Source of the DNA: Schoenoplectus triqueter
Lineage: Eukaryota; Streptophyta; Magnoliopsida; Poales; Cyperaceae
Assembly (NCBI GenBank): GCA_964058805.1
Contig: CAXKVV010000759.1
Span: forward strand, 1-27,070
Length of the DNA: 27,070 nucleotides
Direction: 5' to 3'
Shown here one piece after another: positions 1-9,456 of this stretch; the first letter of the stretch is position 1; each line of letters begins with the position of its first letter. The translations under genes and the position numbers were made by a program. The notes beneath the pieces were generated by a model. The model saw only the letters and a list, made by a program, of their open reading frames with translations. It ran no database searches and was not told where the DNA came from.

Positions 1-864
1 GATAATATACAAAAAAAATTAAGTTAGCAGTGAAGGTAGAAATGTTTTGCCCGTGAAGAATACGAGAAGGTAAAATAAATCCAAGCAAGGACAGATTTAA
101 GGTATAAACTAATCGGCCTCCGTGCATTGATGGAACTATTAAGCTATTAAAACACTGTTTTTGGCCAGTTATATATCAATAAATGGAGAGATGAACCATT
201 AAATATTATGTCCTGATATACTGTCTCTGCTCGTGACTGATTCATGATGGATATGGCATCTCATCCTGCCCCACCTCCATCACTTGTGGGATCCTTTGTG
301 GGTATGTTTTGTCACTTCAGAGTAAATTACTTTGCTGTTATCTATCTGTACTCTGTACTTCGTAGTTTGTTGGTTTTATTTGATATGGTTGTATTCGGAT
401 TACTTTCAGTTTTCATTGATAAATTGGATATTATTCTATAAGCTAAATAAACTTTTTTGTACGAGGAATGTTGTCTAGAATTCGGCACTACTGTCAATTT
501 TTAACAACAATGATGATTTTCTTTTAACTATAATGTGAAAAAAAAATTCCACAAATAAAATTTCTGTATAAATTAAAGGAAAATAGCTAACTATATATTA
601 GCAATATGATTGACTGACATACTGACACCGTGAACGAATTGCTAATAATGTTGAAGATTAGCACAACATACTGTTCTTGGGTGAGAATCGACACTAAAAT
701 ATCCTACACGGTTGTTTTTATAATTGATTTTGTTAATGTTATCATAATTTTCCGTAATTGCACCAGTAACTTGTTATTGGATAAAAAAAATAGTATAATG
801 GGAAGAAAGAAAATAATACTTACACCCACGTCACAACTAACGATTTGTAAAGGAAAAAAATCTT
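1..864. other. intergenic, no gene recognised
   Basis: AT-rich DNA. The short open frames here (for example 244-441 and 630-866) have no recognisable domain, no splice-site support and a composition like the surrounding non-coding DNA, so I do not call them genes. Confidence 0.6.
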
Positions 865-1020
865 AGGGTCCGTTTGGCACTCCGAATAACAAAAAGTAAA
901 AATAATATTATTATTATTCTGATAAATTAATTTGTCAAATAAATTTTAGAATAAGTAGAAGAGTATGGAAGAGTGCTAATCCGGTATACTAAGCTATAGG
1001 TGTTATACCGGTTTAGCTCT
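865..1020. repeat. possible MITE fragment with GGGTCCGTTTGG terminus
   Basis: The sequence GGGTCCGTTTGGC begins at about 867. It resembles the G(G/C)GTCCGTTTGG ends common to plant hAT- and PIF/Harbinger-type MITEs (family knowledge). I did not find the inverted partner end, so the element is either incomplete or misassigned. A small hairpin, CCGGTATA (981-988) with TATACCGG (1004-1011), lies inside it. Confidence 0.3.
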
Positions 1021-1050
1021 CATAAAAAAAGCGATTATTATTTTTAAGTG

Positions 1051-1370
1051 ATTATGTTGTATTATATTATTATATTATATTATGATTATGATTTTTATTA
1101 TTATATTATTATATTTTGATTATGATTATATTATTTATTATTATTACTATTATTTGTTGTTATTATTATTATCATGATTATGATTTATGATTGTTATTTT
1201 ATTATTATTTTATTACGTTGCATTATATTATTATATTATGATTATTTATTACTATTCTTACATTATGATTATGATTATGATTATAATTTTTTATTATTAT
1301 ATTATGATTATGGTTATATTACTATTATCTATTATGATTATGATTATTATTTTATTACTATATCATGATC
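1051..1370. repeat. AT-rich microsatellite / low-complexity tract
   Basis: About 320 bases made almost only of interleaved TTA, TATTATAT and GATTAT units. The open frames across it (Tyr/Ile/Leu repeats) are artefacts of the repeat. Confidence 0.9.
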
Positions 1371-1603
1371 AGTCTTATCATTAATGAATGACTATTTAGT
1401 ATTAGACATTTAGATGATAATTAATTTATTAATTAAAAAATTTAGATCGTAAATATTCATGAAAAACACCACTGACAAACATGATGACTGAATGTTCTGA
1501 TGAAAATTTCCAATATGTTTAATAATAAATAACCATTTGACATCCAAGAACAAACAAGTGATGTTTTCTAGCTAAGATTCTGTGTTATCGTCTTGAGGAT
1601 TGG

Positions 1604-1725
1604 GGCGGATGCAGTATGGGCCAGGGGTAGCTGCCTCCTAAATTTTGAAAAATAATGTTTTTCGATAATTTATCTTCCTCCTGAAAAATTGTCCCCCCGG
1701 CCCCCCCTCCTGATTGTCGGATTAA
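1604..1725. repeat. GC-rich transposon-like fragment
   Basis: An isolated GC-rich patch in AT-rich DNA. It starts with GGGGCGGATGCAG and GGGCCAGGGG and ends in C-runs (1693-1711). A similar patch in the opposite orientation occurs at about 5748-5805 (CACCTCCGCCCCGCC preceded by CACCCCAG). These look like scattered terminal fragments of one transposon family; the family is not identified. Confidence 0.35.
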
Positions 1726-1739
1726 TTTTATTGAGATTT

Positions 1740-2465
1740 TTTTTTAATATCGCGCATAATGAAATAATTATGCAAAGATATTAAAAAATAAAGTTCCGTC
1801 GATGAAAACTTTTTTCAACTTGATTATCTATTACTTTGACCTTTATTTTGTTATTATTTTTAATATATAAAATGTTATTATTTTAATAATTTTTTTATTA
1901 GGTAAGAATATATATTAAATTATTAATTTTTTATTTAGTACCCGATTGGTTAATGAATTTGTACCCGATAAACTATTACAATCCGAAAATTATCTCCCCC
2001 GACCAAAATCTTATTTCCGCCTTGCTTGAATAAGTATTTAAAAGTATATGATATCAATATATGACGAGCAATTAGCAAAATTAGTTTAAGGTCAACAGTA
2101 AAGTTGGTGAATTTAACTTCAAAGTTACTCAATCCACTTTCGTACAATGAATTTGCATCATGAATCTCCATCCACTTGAGTCCTCAAATTGCAACAAAAT
2201 AATTCCAGCAACAGTTGCATCTTATCCATCGACCATAACAAACTCCAAAAAAAAGAGTGACAAATATTTTATGATGAAGAAATTGAAACCGTTCTAATTA
2301 GTAATAATAATTAAAAGCAAGATTATATATGAATTCTTTTGGAAGCACCCTGAGAAATTGAGAATAAAAGGGCCACAGAATAAAATAAAAAACACACAAA
2401 AGATCATAGCATAAAATCCCCAGAAAAAAAAAAGACCAAAAACTGCAGGGCTATTGACCCTCTCA
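1740..2465. other. intergenic, no gene recognised
   Basis: AT-rich sequence with no convincing coding potential. The open frame on the minus strand at 1950-2171 shows no motif, and I see no promoter or splice signals that would make it a gene. Confidence 0.55.
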
Positions 2466-2471
2466 GAGAAA

Positions 2472-2497
2472 GGGGGGGGAGTAGGGGGAGGGGGGGG
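2472..2497 (+). other. G-run tract, possible G-quadruplex
   Basis: Three guanine runs of 8, 5 and 8 are separated by AGTA and A. The two long runs could each supply two G-triplets, enough for a four-tract quadruplex on the plus strand. It lies about 175 bases upstream of the small signal-peptide-like ORF at 2672. A further G-run occurs near 2598-2608. Confidence 0.5.
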
Positions 2498-2671
2498 TGC
2501 TTTGACAGGAACAGCTTAACTGCTCAGTTGTCAAAAGTAAGAGTTGGGTTGATTTGTGACCGTTGGATTTTGGATGGATGAATCAAGGAGACAGAGAGAG
2601 GGGGGAGGTTCTGAAACTAGATCCACTAACTGTACGTCCATGATCCATCTATTTTGGTGTGACTAATCGAC

Positions 2672-2800
2672 ATGGATTTTGGGAGATTGAGCTGCTTGCT
2701 GCTTTTGATATCCATCCCCAGCTTGCTTGCCCCATTTCTCCATCCACCCTCGTCTTTTGCACTTTTCCTTCCTTTTATTTTATCAAATATCAATCACTGA
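2672..2800 (+). CDS. candidate small secreted peptide ORF or signal-peptide exon
   Basis: A 42-codon ORF starts at ATG 2672 in a favourable context (GACATGG: purine at -3, G at +4) and ends at TGA 2798-2800. The N-terminus, MDFGRLSCLLLLISIPSLLA, has the shape of a plant signal peptide: a short polar n-region with one Arg, then a Leu/Ile-rich core and a small residue. The rest is Pro/Ser/Phe/Leu-rich with no known peptide-hormone motif. Upstream DNA at 2500-2600 holds TTGAC/GTCAA motifs and purine-rich tracts of the sort seen in plant promoters. It could be a short secreted peptide, the first exon of a gene whose other exons I cannot see (a TTTTTCTCAG acceptor-like site ends near 2849), a gene relic, or chance. 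Function unknown. Confidence 0.25.
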   Translation: MDFGRLSCLLLLISIPSLLAPFLHPPSSFALFLPFILSNINH

Positions 2801-3044
2801 TTCACTGCCATTAATTTCATTTATGATCTTTGTTTACCTTTTTCTCAGATTTATTAACAACGGTGGGCAACTGATGATTTGGACAGAATCATATATTAAA
2901 ATTGGTTCTTTATTCATGATCAAATAAATACTTAGTTTTTTTTTTATATAATACGGTCGACAGGTACGAAATGAAAATGGAGGTCCTTTTTGTGGGACAA
3001 ATAGCTTTAAAAAAGAATCCATCCAAGTATAGCAGTACTAGGTG

Positions 3045-3415
3045 TTAGATCAGATCGATTTCAGATTGAATTATTATTATTTTATTTTATTTTTAATGTG
3101 ATCAAATTATATTTGAGTTAAATTTTTAAGACTCATATTTGATTTGATCGTGTTACGGATTGATTCGATCAGACCCGTATAAAATAATTAAATTTTAATT
3201 AATATATAATTAAATATTTAAAATTTAATTAATAGTAAATCATAAATTTACTTTAAAAACATAATTAATTGGATCGGATTGTATTGACCCAACCGATCTG
3301 ACCCGATTCAGATGAAAAAAATTAAATCTATACACGATTCATTTATCTTCGGATCATTTCAGATAATATCGGGTTGGGTTAATCCGACAGATCAGGACAA
3401 TAATTGACGCCCCTA
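3045..3415. repeat. degenerate repeat remnant (GATC/GACCCG-rich)
   Basis: Repeated variants of GATCGGATT, TTGACCCAACC, GATCTGACCCGATTC and TCGGGTTGGGTTAATCC alternate with AT-rich spacers, ending near AATTGACGCCCCTAG. This GATC/GACCC alternation is typical of old, non-coding transposon remnants in plants (general knowledge). No ends or target duplication could be defined. Confidence 0.45.
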
Positions 3416-3419
3416 GCCA

Positions 3420-5168
3420 GGACAATAATTATGAGATTCATCTTCTTTTAAATCGAACGGTTCTAATTTATTATAATTTTATTAATCGGTACGTAAATTT
3501 GAAGCATCGGTTGAACATGCACTTACATTACCTCGGATGTAGGATGGATGCAAAACTTGTAAAATTCCTAAAATTCAAAGGGATAAGGTAATATGCAGGA
3601 ATACCTATTATTTTCCCTTTTTATAAAAAAATCCAAAATTTTCAAGGGAATGATGTTAAATAAACTGCAAATAAATAAATAATGTAATAAATACACTAGT
3701 CTACAAAACTAGAATTCACGTACCAAAAAAAAACAGAGAAAACATTAGTGTGTCTAGTTTGGAAATGTCATTTTTTAACCAGGCAATATATCGTTTTTCG
3801 GGATATGTTGGGTGCTGATTGGACCCAGTTAGTACAGCCGACAACTTAAATTTTTAATTAGTATTTTCAATGAAATTCAAGATCCAACTATCCAAGAGAC
3901 AACCCATTTAAATTAATTGGTGAAATTATTGATCTGACCTACACAAAATTAATGTCCCAATTAACAATATCTGCGTGCTTGTCATTATGCACTGAATTTG
4001 CGAATTAAAAGCAATTTCACTTTTACTGATCATGAAATCTTTATTGCAGTAATTCCAAAAGTTGATATTAACTGATGTTGTCATTGTCTGAAAATAATTC
4101 CTTGACTATTTTAAACGATCTCAACTCCGACAATTTAATTCTAGTTTGAATAGATATGTATAATAAAATGGCTCATGTATAATTGTTCTCTCTTATTATT
4201 TAGAATAGATATGTATAATATACACTAAAGTAAATTTTAATTCTTAAAACATTTCAATTTTTGTGCTATCGTTTAAGTATAATTATGTTACTTATTATTA
4301 ATACATATATATTTAAATTTTGCTTATCATTGAAATTTTATTATAGGTATTCCAAAACTTTATGTTTATAACTCTTTAGTCTATAACTATTTTTTTTTAG
4401 CAAAGTCCAGAGACAACTCTACTCTGGTCATATTGTTGGACGTATAAATAAACTAACACTAGGGACAGAGCCAAAATTACTAAATAGAGGCGAGATCATA
4501 ATATTTCATTTTGTAGGATGTAGCTCTTTCCGACTAGCCAGAGAGTCAAATTTCCACCAGAAATAAAAAGGAGATGGCCAATTAAGTAAGTAGTAGGGGA
4601 ATTTGGAATTGAAGGAAGAGATGGTAAGGAGAAGTCTGGCAGTGGGATAATTATAAAAAATATGAAAACAAAATTTTAAATTTGGATACTCATTATTAAC
4701 AATATAATATTATAAATACTTTTTGAGTTTCATTTTTATAATTCAAATTATTCATTTATTTATTTTTTATATTTTGTGAAATTTGTTGTGGTCAATGAAA
4801 TGCAATAAGAAATTACGCTTCCTAACATAATGTATTATAACATACTAATTATTGACATCAAATGCATTAATTTTTGTCTTTTATGCAACCGCCCTTATGA
4901 TTTAGAAATAAAAAAAAATTGTTTAATGAAAAATATTAAAAAATATATAATTGACTAGAAAATATATCGGCATCCAATATCTATGGCTTGAAGGATTTTT
5001 AGGAGAAACTTGGTTCAAACAAAAAATTATGTATTGGACAGTGCAATGATAATTCATCTTAATTCTCAAAAGCGACGAGTAAATTAAATACGTCAAATAA
5101 GATCTTTTAAATTAAAAATACTTTTTAAATGAAAGATTGGTGAATTTGACAGAGAGTAAAAAAAAATG
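3420..5168. other. intergenic, no gene recognised
   Basis: AT-rich DNA without a credible coding region. A 16-base direct repeat, GAATAGATATGTATAA, occurs near 4148 and 4203. A GGGACAGAGCC motif near 4463 resembles a transposon end but has no matched partner that I could confirm. Confidence 0.55.
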
Positions 5169-5177
5169 GAACAATTA

Positions 5178-5542
5178 GAGTGAGACTATGGTGTTTCGTG
5201 AAGTACAAAATCTCTCGTATTAAATGTTTGTGTCTCAAACCATTAAAAATGTTCTTCATATTGAAATATAATTGGAGACCAAATTTTATATATTTTTGAA
5301 ATTTTTTATTATTTTTTAGACGGATCTAAAGTTTATGTATTTAACGATTTTTGCACCATCCAATACTTTTGAATTTTCACCCATCTAAAAAAGTCAAAAA
5401 ACATAAATTTTGATTTTCCAAAATATTTAAATATGAAGATCATTTTTAATGGTTTGAATCAGTCGTATGGACTTTTAAATTTGAGATATTGACGTGAAGC
5501 ATGAGAGATTTTATACTTTGCAAAGTATCATAGTCTCACTCA
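5178..5542. mobile_element. foldback MITE, GAGTGAGACTATG family
   Basis: The left end GAGTGAGACTATGG (5178) is matched in inverted orientation by CATAGTCTCACTC at the right end (to 5541/5542). Similarity continues inward for well over 100 bases, including AAAATCTCTC, CCATTAAAAATG and TCTTCATAT on both arms (left to about 5325, right from about 5385). The flanking 9-mers GAACAATTA (5169-5177) and GAATAATTA (5543-5551) match at 8 of 9 positions, suggesting a 9-bp target duplication as in Mutator-like elements. It has no coding capacity. A related copy lies at 8908-9303 and a truncated one at 6210-6385. Confidence 0.75.
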
Positions 5543-5747
5543 GAATAATTAACATAATTATAAAAAAAATTATAGACAGAAGATAAGAAAATTATAATAG
5601 TTTATATTATCAACCTAGAATTTACTGAAATAATAGCTTAACAATCGACATACATTTAGCAACTCAACAATTAAAATATAATTTTAATAAGGGCAAATTT
5701 TAATATATATTACCAAAATTTTAATAAAAAATATATACTTCATATTT

Positions 5748-5805
5748 TGAAAAACATTTTGGGTGTCAAGCACCCCAGTCCCTCTCACCTCCGCCCCGCC
5801 TAACA
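5748..5805. repeat. GC-rich transposon-like fragment, inverted relative to 1604
   Basis: A short GC-rich patch (CACCCCAG, CACCTCCGCCCCGCC). Read on the minus strand it resembles the start of the patch at 1604-1725, including the adjoining TTTTGAAAAA. Probably a solo terminal fragment of an unidentified element. Confidence 0.3.
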
Positions 5806-5867
5806 TCAAAAATTGATGCGCCAGTAATGTTCCGTGATTTATCGAGGGACATTATTTTCATACTGTG

Positions 5868-5930
5868 GAATATTCATATATTCTTCATATGAATATTCAT
5901 ATGAATATTCTTCATATTCATATATTTATC
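5868..5930. repeat. clustered short palindromes
   Basis: GAATATTC and CATATG/ATATGAATATTCATAT units are repeated several times in alternating orientation, giving a self-complementary AT-rich patch. No gene is associated with it. Confidence 0.6.
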
Positions 5931-6209
5931 TCCGATAATATATGAATCTCATCACATAATGTTGGGCTTAAATTTTAATTTTATTTTAGAAATTGTCAAA
6001 TAAATCGTTTTCAAGCGATGACTCATGACTAATATTGTTAATTACTTTGCTTACATCTTTTTATTATATAGTTATGACTGACAATATTAAAATTACTAAA
6101 AATATATATAATGATTTTGTCGCGTTTCTAAAATAGACAAAACTACAAAAATAAAATCTAATTTTATTCTCTGGATTTACAATTACGTTTATAATCAGTA
6201 TATATATAT

Positions 6210-6385
6210 GAGTTTGGCTACGGTGCTACGCGTAGCACGGATGACCCGTGTGCTACGGATCATTTCTCCGTGTTCAAAGTTTACATGGTTGATCGTACCG
6301 GTCAAAATATTTTTCATATGAAAATCTAGTTGGAGACTAAATTTTATATATTTTTAGGATTTTTTTTACTATTTTTAAGATAGTT
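6210..6385. mobile_element. truncated foldback MITE, one arm only
   Basis: The end GAGTTTGGCTACGG (from 6210), followed by a perfect 16-bp palindrome (GTGCTACG/CGTAGCAC, 6223-6238), leads into TTTTTCATATGAAAATCTAGTTGGAGAC and AAATTTTATATATTTTTAGG. This inner part closely matches the left arm of 5178-5542. The opposite arm is absent, so only half an element remains. The complete foldback element at 6425-6849 lies directly downstream. Confidence 0.55.
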
Positions 6386-6424
6386 AGAAAATAATTCTTT
6401 TTGAATGACTCATAACTATATATA

Positions 6425-6849
6425 GAGAGAGAGGGAGTTAGACTATTGTGAAAACGTTTGTCTTTCAAGTCCAAGTGCATACGGCTCAAATTTTATTATA
6501 ACACGTCTGAAATTCAAAATTATCATTCTCATTAAATTCTTCATATAAAAATATTAGGGGATACAAAAATTTAGGGTAGTTCGAGTTTTTTAAATATTTA
6601 TTTTGGATTTTTGAAAATCAGCAACAACAATTCAATATTTTATTATTATTTCAGTGCTGATTTTCAAAAAAACCAAAACAGATAATTAGAAAACTCGAAA
6701 TACCCCAAATTTTTGTATCCCCTAATATTTTAATATGAAAAATTTAATGATAATGATAATTTTAAATTTCAAACATGTTACGATAAAATTTGAGCCGTAT
6801 ACATCTAACTCAAAATACAAATGTTTTCATAATAGTCTAACTCTCTCTG
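6425..6849. mobile_element. foldback MITE with ~200-bp inverted arms
   Basis: The left arm (about 6425-6623) and right arm (about 6653-6849) are near-complete inverted copies around a loop of about 29 bases. Shared landmarks are GAGTTAGACTATT at the ends, GGCTCAAATTTTAT, TATTAGGGGATACAAAAATTT, and TTTTGAAAATCAGCA at the loop edge. Outer ends are purine-rich (GAGAGAGAG) and flanked by TATA-type sequence, so the exact target duplication cannot be read. It has no coding capacity. A transcript across it would form a long hairpin of about 200 bp. Confidence 0.8.
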
Positions 6850-6859
6850 TATATTTAAA

Positions 6860-7545
6860 TTTGTAGTTTTGTTTTAATTTACAAAGAAAATGCCATGACG
6901 AACAAATGTCGGTGATGACCGGATAATAATTCAGGGCCTGATTCCATGCATGTCAAAAGAAAACGGTGGCAGTAGAAGCCTAGTAGTAGTATATAGTCAT
7001 TGGCCACATATACATGCAGTATTTATAATTTTATACTAGGGCTACTAATTTACTATAGTTCTCTGACAATATGCTAGTGCATACGGTTCCAATGAGTCAT
7101 TATTTGATCGAATTGAGGCAATACATACCGATGCAAAGGACCTATCTATCATGTACATTCTTGATTTGAGAGAACATAAGCACATGGGCAAACAAATCAA
7201 GCAAGACAAGACTCCTTGTAATGGATATAAATATCATCAATTATTTTTTTGTGTATGCCCTGATATAAAACAACGGATATGAGAAGCATGTGTAAAATTG
7301 GTGACTATAATTGAGCAAGGATATAAATATGGAAAAGGTTCGGTGGATACCATAATTGATGCATGAATCGATACTATCAGATCGAGTTCGTGAATTATGT
7401 GCCTTAACTAACTCTTTGTATTATGATTTGTGCATGCTGCATGCATCTATCTATCTTTCGTCTTATGTATTTTATTTGAGTTATTTTTTACATGATTGCG
7501 CATTCACTCTTTTGTTCAAGACCGGGTCTGATTTATGACCGATTC
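6860..7545. other. intergenic, no gene recognised
   Basis: No coding region could be supported. Two TATA-like sites (GGATATAAATAT near 7221 and 7319) occur without an identifiable transcript. The open frame at 7356-7538 has no recognisable domain. Confidence 0.5.
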
Positions 7546-7549
7546 ATGT

Positions 7550-7905
7550 CTCTCCCTCTTGTATTATGCACGTTACTTGTATTATTTTTGTTAAATTGCA
7601 TCTAATTTTCTTTAGTATACACGTAAATTATGTTACATTGCGTGTTATTAATGTTATGTTACATCTTATTTTTTTATTATCCACATTAATTTTGTTGGGT
7701 TTTATTTTATATTTTTATTAAGCAAATTAAATTTTTCTGGACATTATTTCTCTTATATTACAAGTATTTTTTTTATTATGCACATTATTTTTTTTATTGC
7801 ACATTACTTGTATTATATTGCACATATTTATTTTATTATACATATTAATTCTTTTGTTATACACATTAATTCTCTTGTTATACACAAGTGAGAGAAATAA
7901 CAAAA
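7550..7905. repeat. degenerate GCACATTA/TTATTAT repeats
   Basis: Loosely repeated units of the type TTATTATGCACATTA, TTGTATTAT, and TTGTTATACACATTAATTC. They create a repetitive minus-strand open frame (Tyr-Asn-Lys-Arg-Ile-Asn repeats) that I treat as non-coding. The reverse complement of the same words reappears at 8700-8900 and 9380-9420. Confidence 0.6.
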
Positions 7906-8699
7906 TTATATGCAACATAATAGAGATAATATGTATAACAATATAATTAAAGTGCATGAGAGAATCAAAATGGGTAATTTCAAATGAAATAAGATGTAAT
8001 CTAACGAAAATAATTTGCAATAATATAATTTGTTAAGTATTTTATGGTGTCACTAGTTTATAATTTAATAAATTTTCTTCTAAAAACATCAAAATGACTC
8101 TTATATGTGCAAATACAAGTTGTAAGATTAATTGTTATACCTCTGATGCATGCTTGAGTCAACGAAAGGGCAAAAAACGATAAGTACATTGAACATCAAT
8201 CCTCGTATTAACGAATGAGAGACATTGATATTCTTAATCGTGCTTTTTTCTTCATATAAGGACATACAAAGGGATATAATCTATATGGTCGCGGGTTATG
8301 AATAATATTGAGTAATATCCACAAATATAAACCATTTATATAAAAATACTCATCTCATATTTAATAATTAATAAGCAAATAACATAAAACACAATACTTA
8401 TATATTTTATTATAGCTCATGTCTAACATATCATTTGTGTAATTAAGTCGATGACACTCTATGTAAATACGATCACTACTTAACTTACAGATGAATCTCA
8501 ATTGATTAGTGTATCTAGATCATTAATAGATTAAATATATTTTAAAATTATTATTAATTTAATCCATATATTTCATAATTAAATTCAAGTCAATATATAA
8601 ATAATAAATAACTCAAGAAATAAATGATATATCATATATATCATTCTAATATAAAAACTAAAATTTAATCATTACATGATTGATTGTAGATCACGCTAA
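7906..8699. other. intergenic, no gene recognised
   Basis: AT-rich DNA with no coding region, RNA gene or clear transposon end that I can support. Confidence 0.5.
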
Positions 8700-8897
8700 T
8701 ACTAGCATAATTAACGTGCACAATAAAAATATAAGATGCAACGTAACAAAATCCATGTTCATAATAAATAAAATTGTATGATATCATTAGACTGGATCAT
8801 GACCTTTTCGCTATTTCAACCTAATAGAAATAATGTGCAACATGACAAAATTAATGTGCATGATAAATAAAATAAAATACAACATAATATAATCAAT
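8700..8897. repeat. degenerate repeat containing GTGCAACATGACAAAATTAATGTGC words
   Basis: The block includes GGATCATGACC, CAACCTAATAGAAAT, and AATGTGCAACATGACAAAAT. A diverged second copy lies at about 9335-9425 (GGTTCATGACC, CAACCTAATATGAAT, GTGCAACATAACAAG), on the far side of the transposon at 8908-9303. It is also inverted relative to words in 7550-7905. Confidence 0.5.
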
Positions 8898-8907
8898 ATT
8901 TCATAAT

Positions 8908-9303
8908 GAATGAGACTATGGTGCATTGTAATGCACAGATACACCATTATTTTAAATTTCTAAATTTTAATTAAAATATGGCCGATCCAAATCTCTCAAT
9001 AGATTTCCATATCAAACATTATTAGTTAATTAAATTTCATATTTTTTTTAAGATGTTTTTGCTATTTTTTCGGATGAAGGGGAAATTATCATCATTGAAC
9101 TGTTTAGCATTTTTAAATCAAATAAATTTCTTCTCATCCAAAAAATAGTAAAAAAAATTAAAAAATATAAATTTTAGTTAGCTAACATATTTTAATATAA
9201 ATATTATATTAAGCGGTTCAGATCTATATTTTACTAAAATTTTGAGATTTTTTAAGCAATGTACGAATACTTCTGCGTATTATAATACAACCTAACCTCA
9301 CTC
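8908..9303. mobile_element. foldback MITE with perfect 9-bp target duplication
   Basis: The element is bounded by identical 9-mers TTTCATAAT (8899-8907 and 9304-9312). The left end GAATGAGACTATGGTG and the reverse-complemented right end GAGTGAGGTTAGGTTG are related, and arm similarity runs to a loop near 9085-9130, where CTATTTTTTCGGATGA pairs with TCATCCAAAAAATAG. A 9-bp duplication with long inverted repeats fits a non-autonomous Mutator-like element (family knowledge). It belongs with 5178-5542 and contains no coding sequence. Confidence 0.8.
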
Positions 9304-9334
9304 TTTCATAATAAAAAAAATTTAATCGCATGAT

Positions 9335-9425
9335 TGGTTCATGACCTCTTCATCCTCTATATTTGTGCTCGCACTTTCCAACCTAATATGAATATTGTGC
9401 ATTGTGCAACATAACAAGGCTGGAC
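9335..9425. repeat. second diverged copy of the 8700-8897 repeat
   Basis: GGTTCATGACCTCTTC, CCAACCTAATATGAAT and GTGCAACATAACAAGG match the order of words in 8793-8850 in direct orientation. Confidence 0.45.
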
Positions 9426-9456
9426 CGTTTGAGTTTCGTATCGACGATGGTATCGT

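Noticed and set aside
1174..1384. Two overlapping Tyr/Ile/Leu-rich open frames
   Set aside because: They are translations of the TTA/GATTAT microsatellite.
2680..2705. GAGATTGAGCTGC as a miR171-like sequence
   Set aside because: The match to the conserved miRNA is poor and no complementary arm for a precursor hairpin is evident nearby.
7550..7905. CRISPR-like regular repeats
   Set aside because: The units are degenerate and irregularly spaced, with no constant repeat and unique spacers, and the host is a plant.
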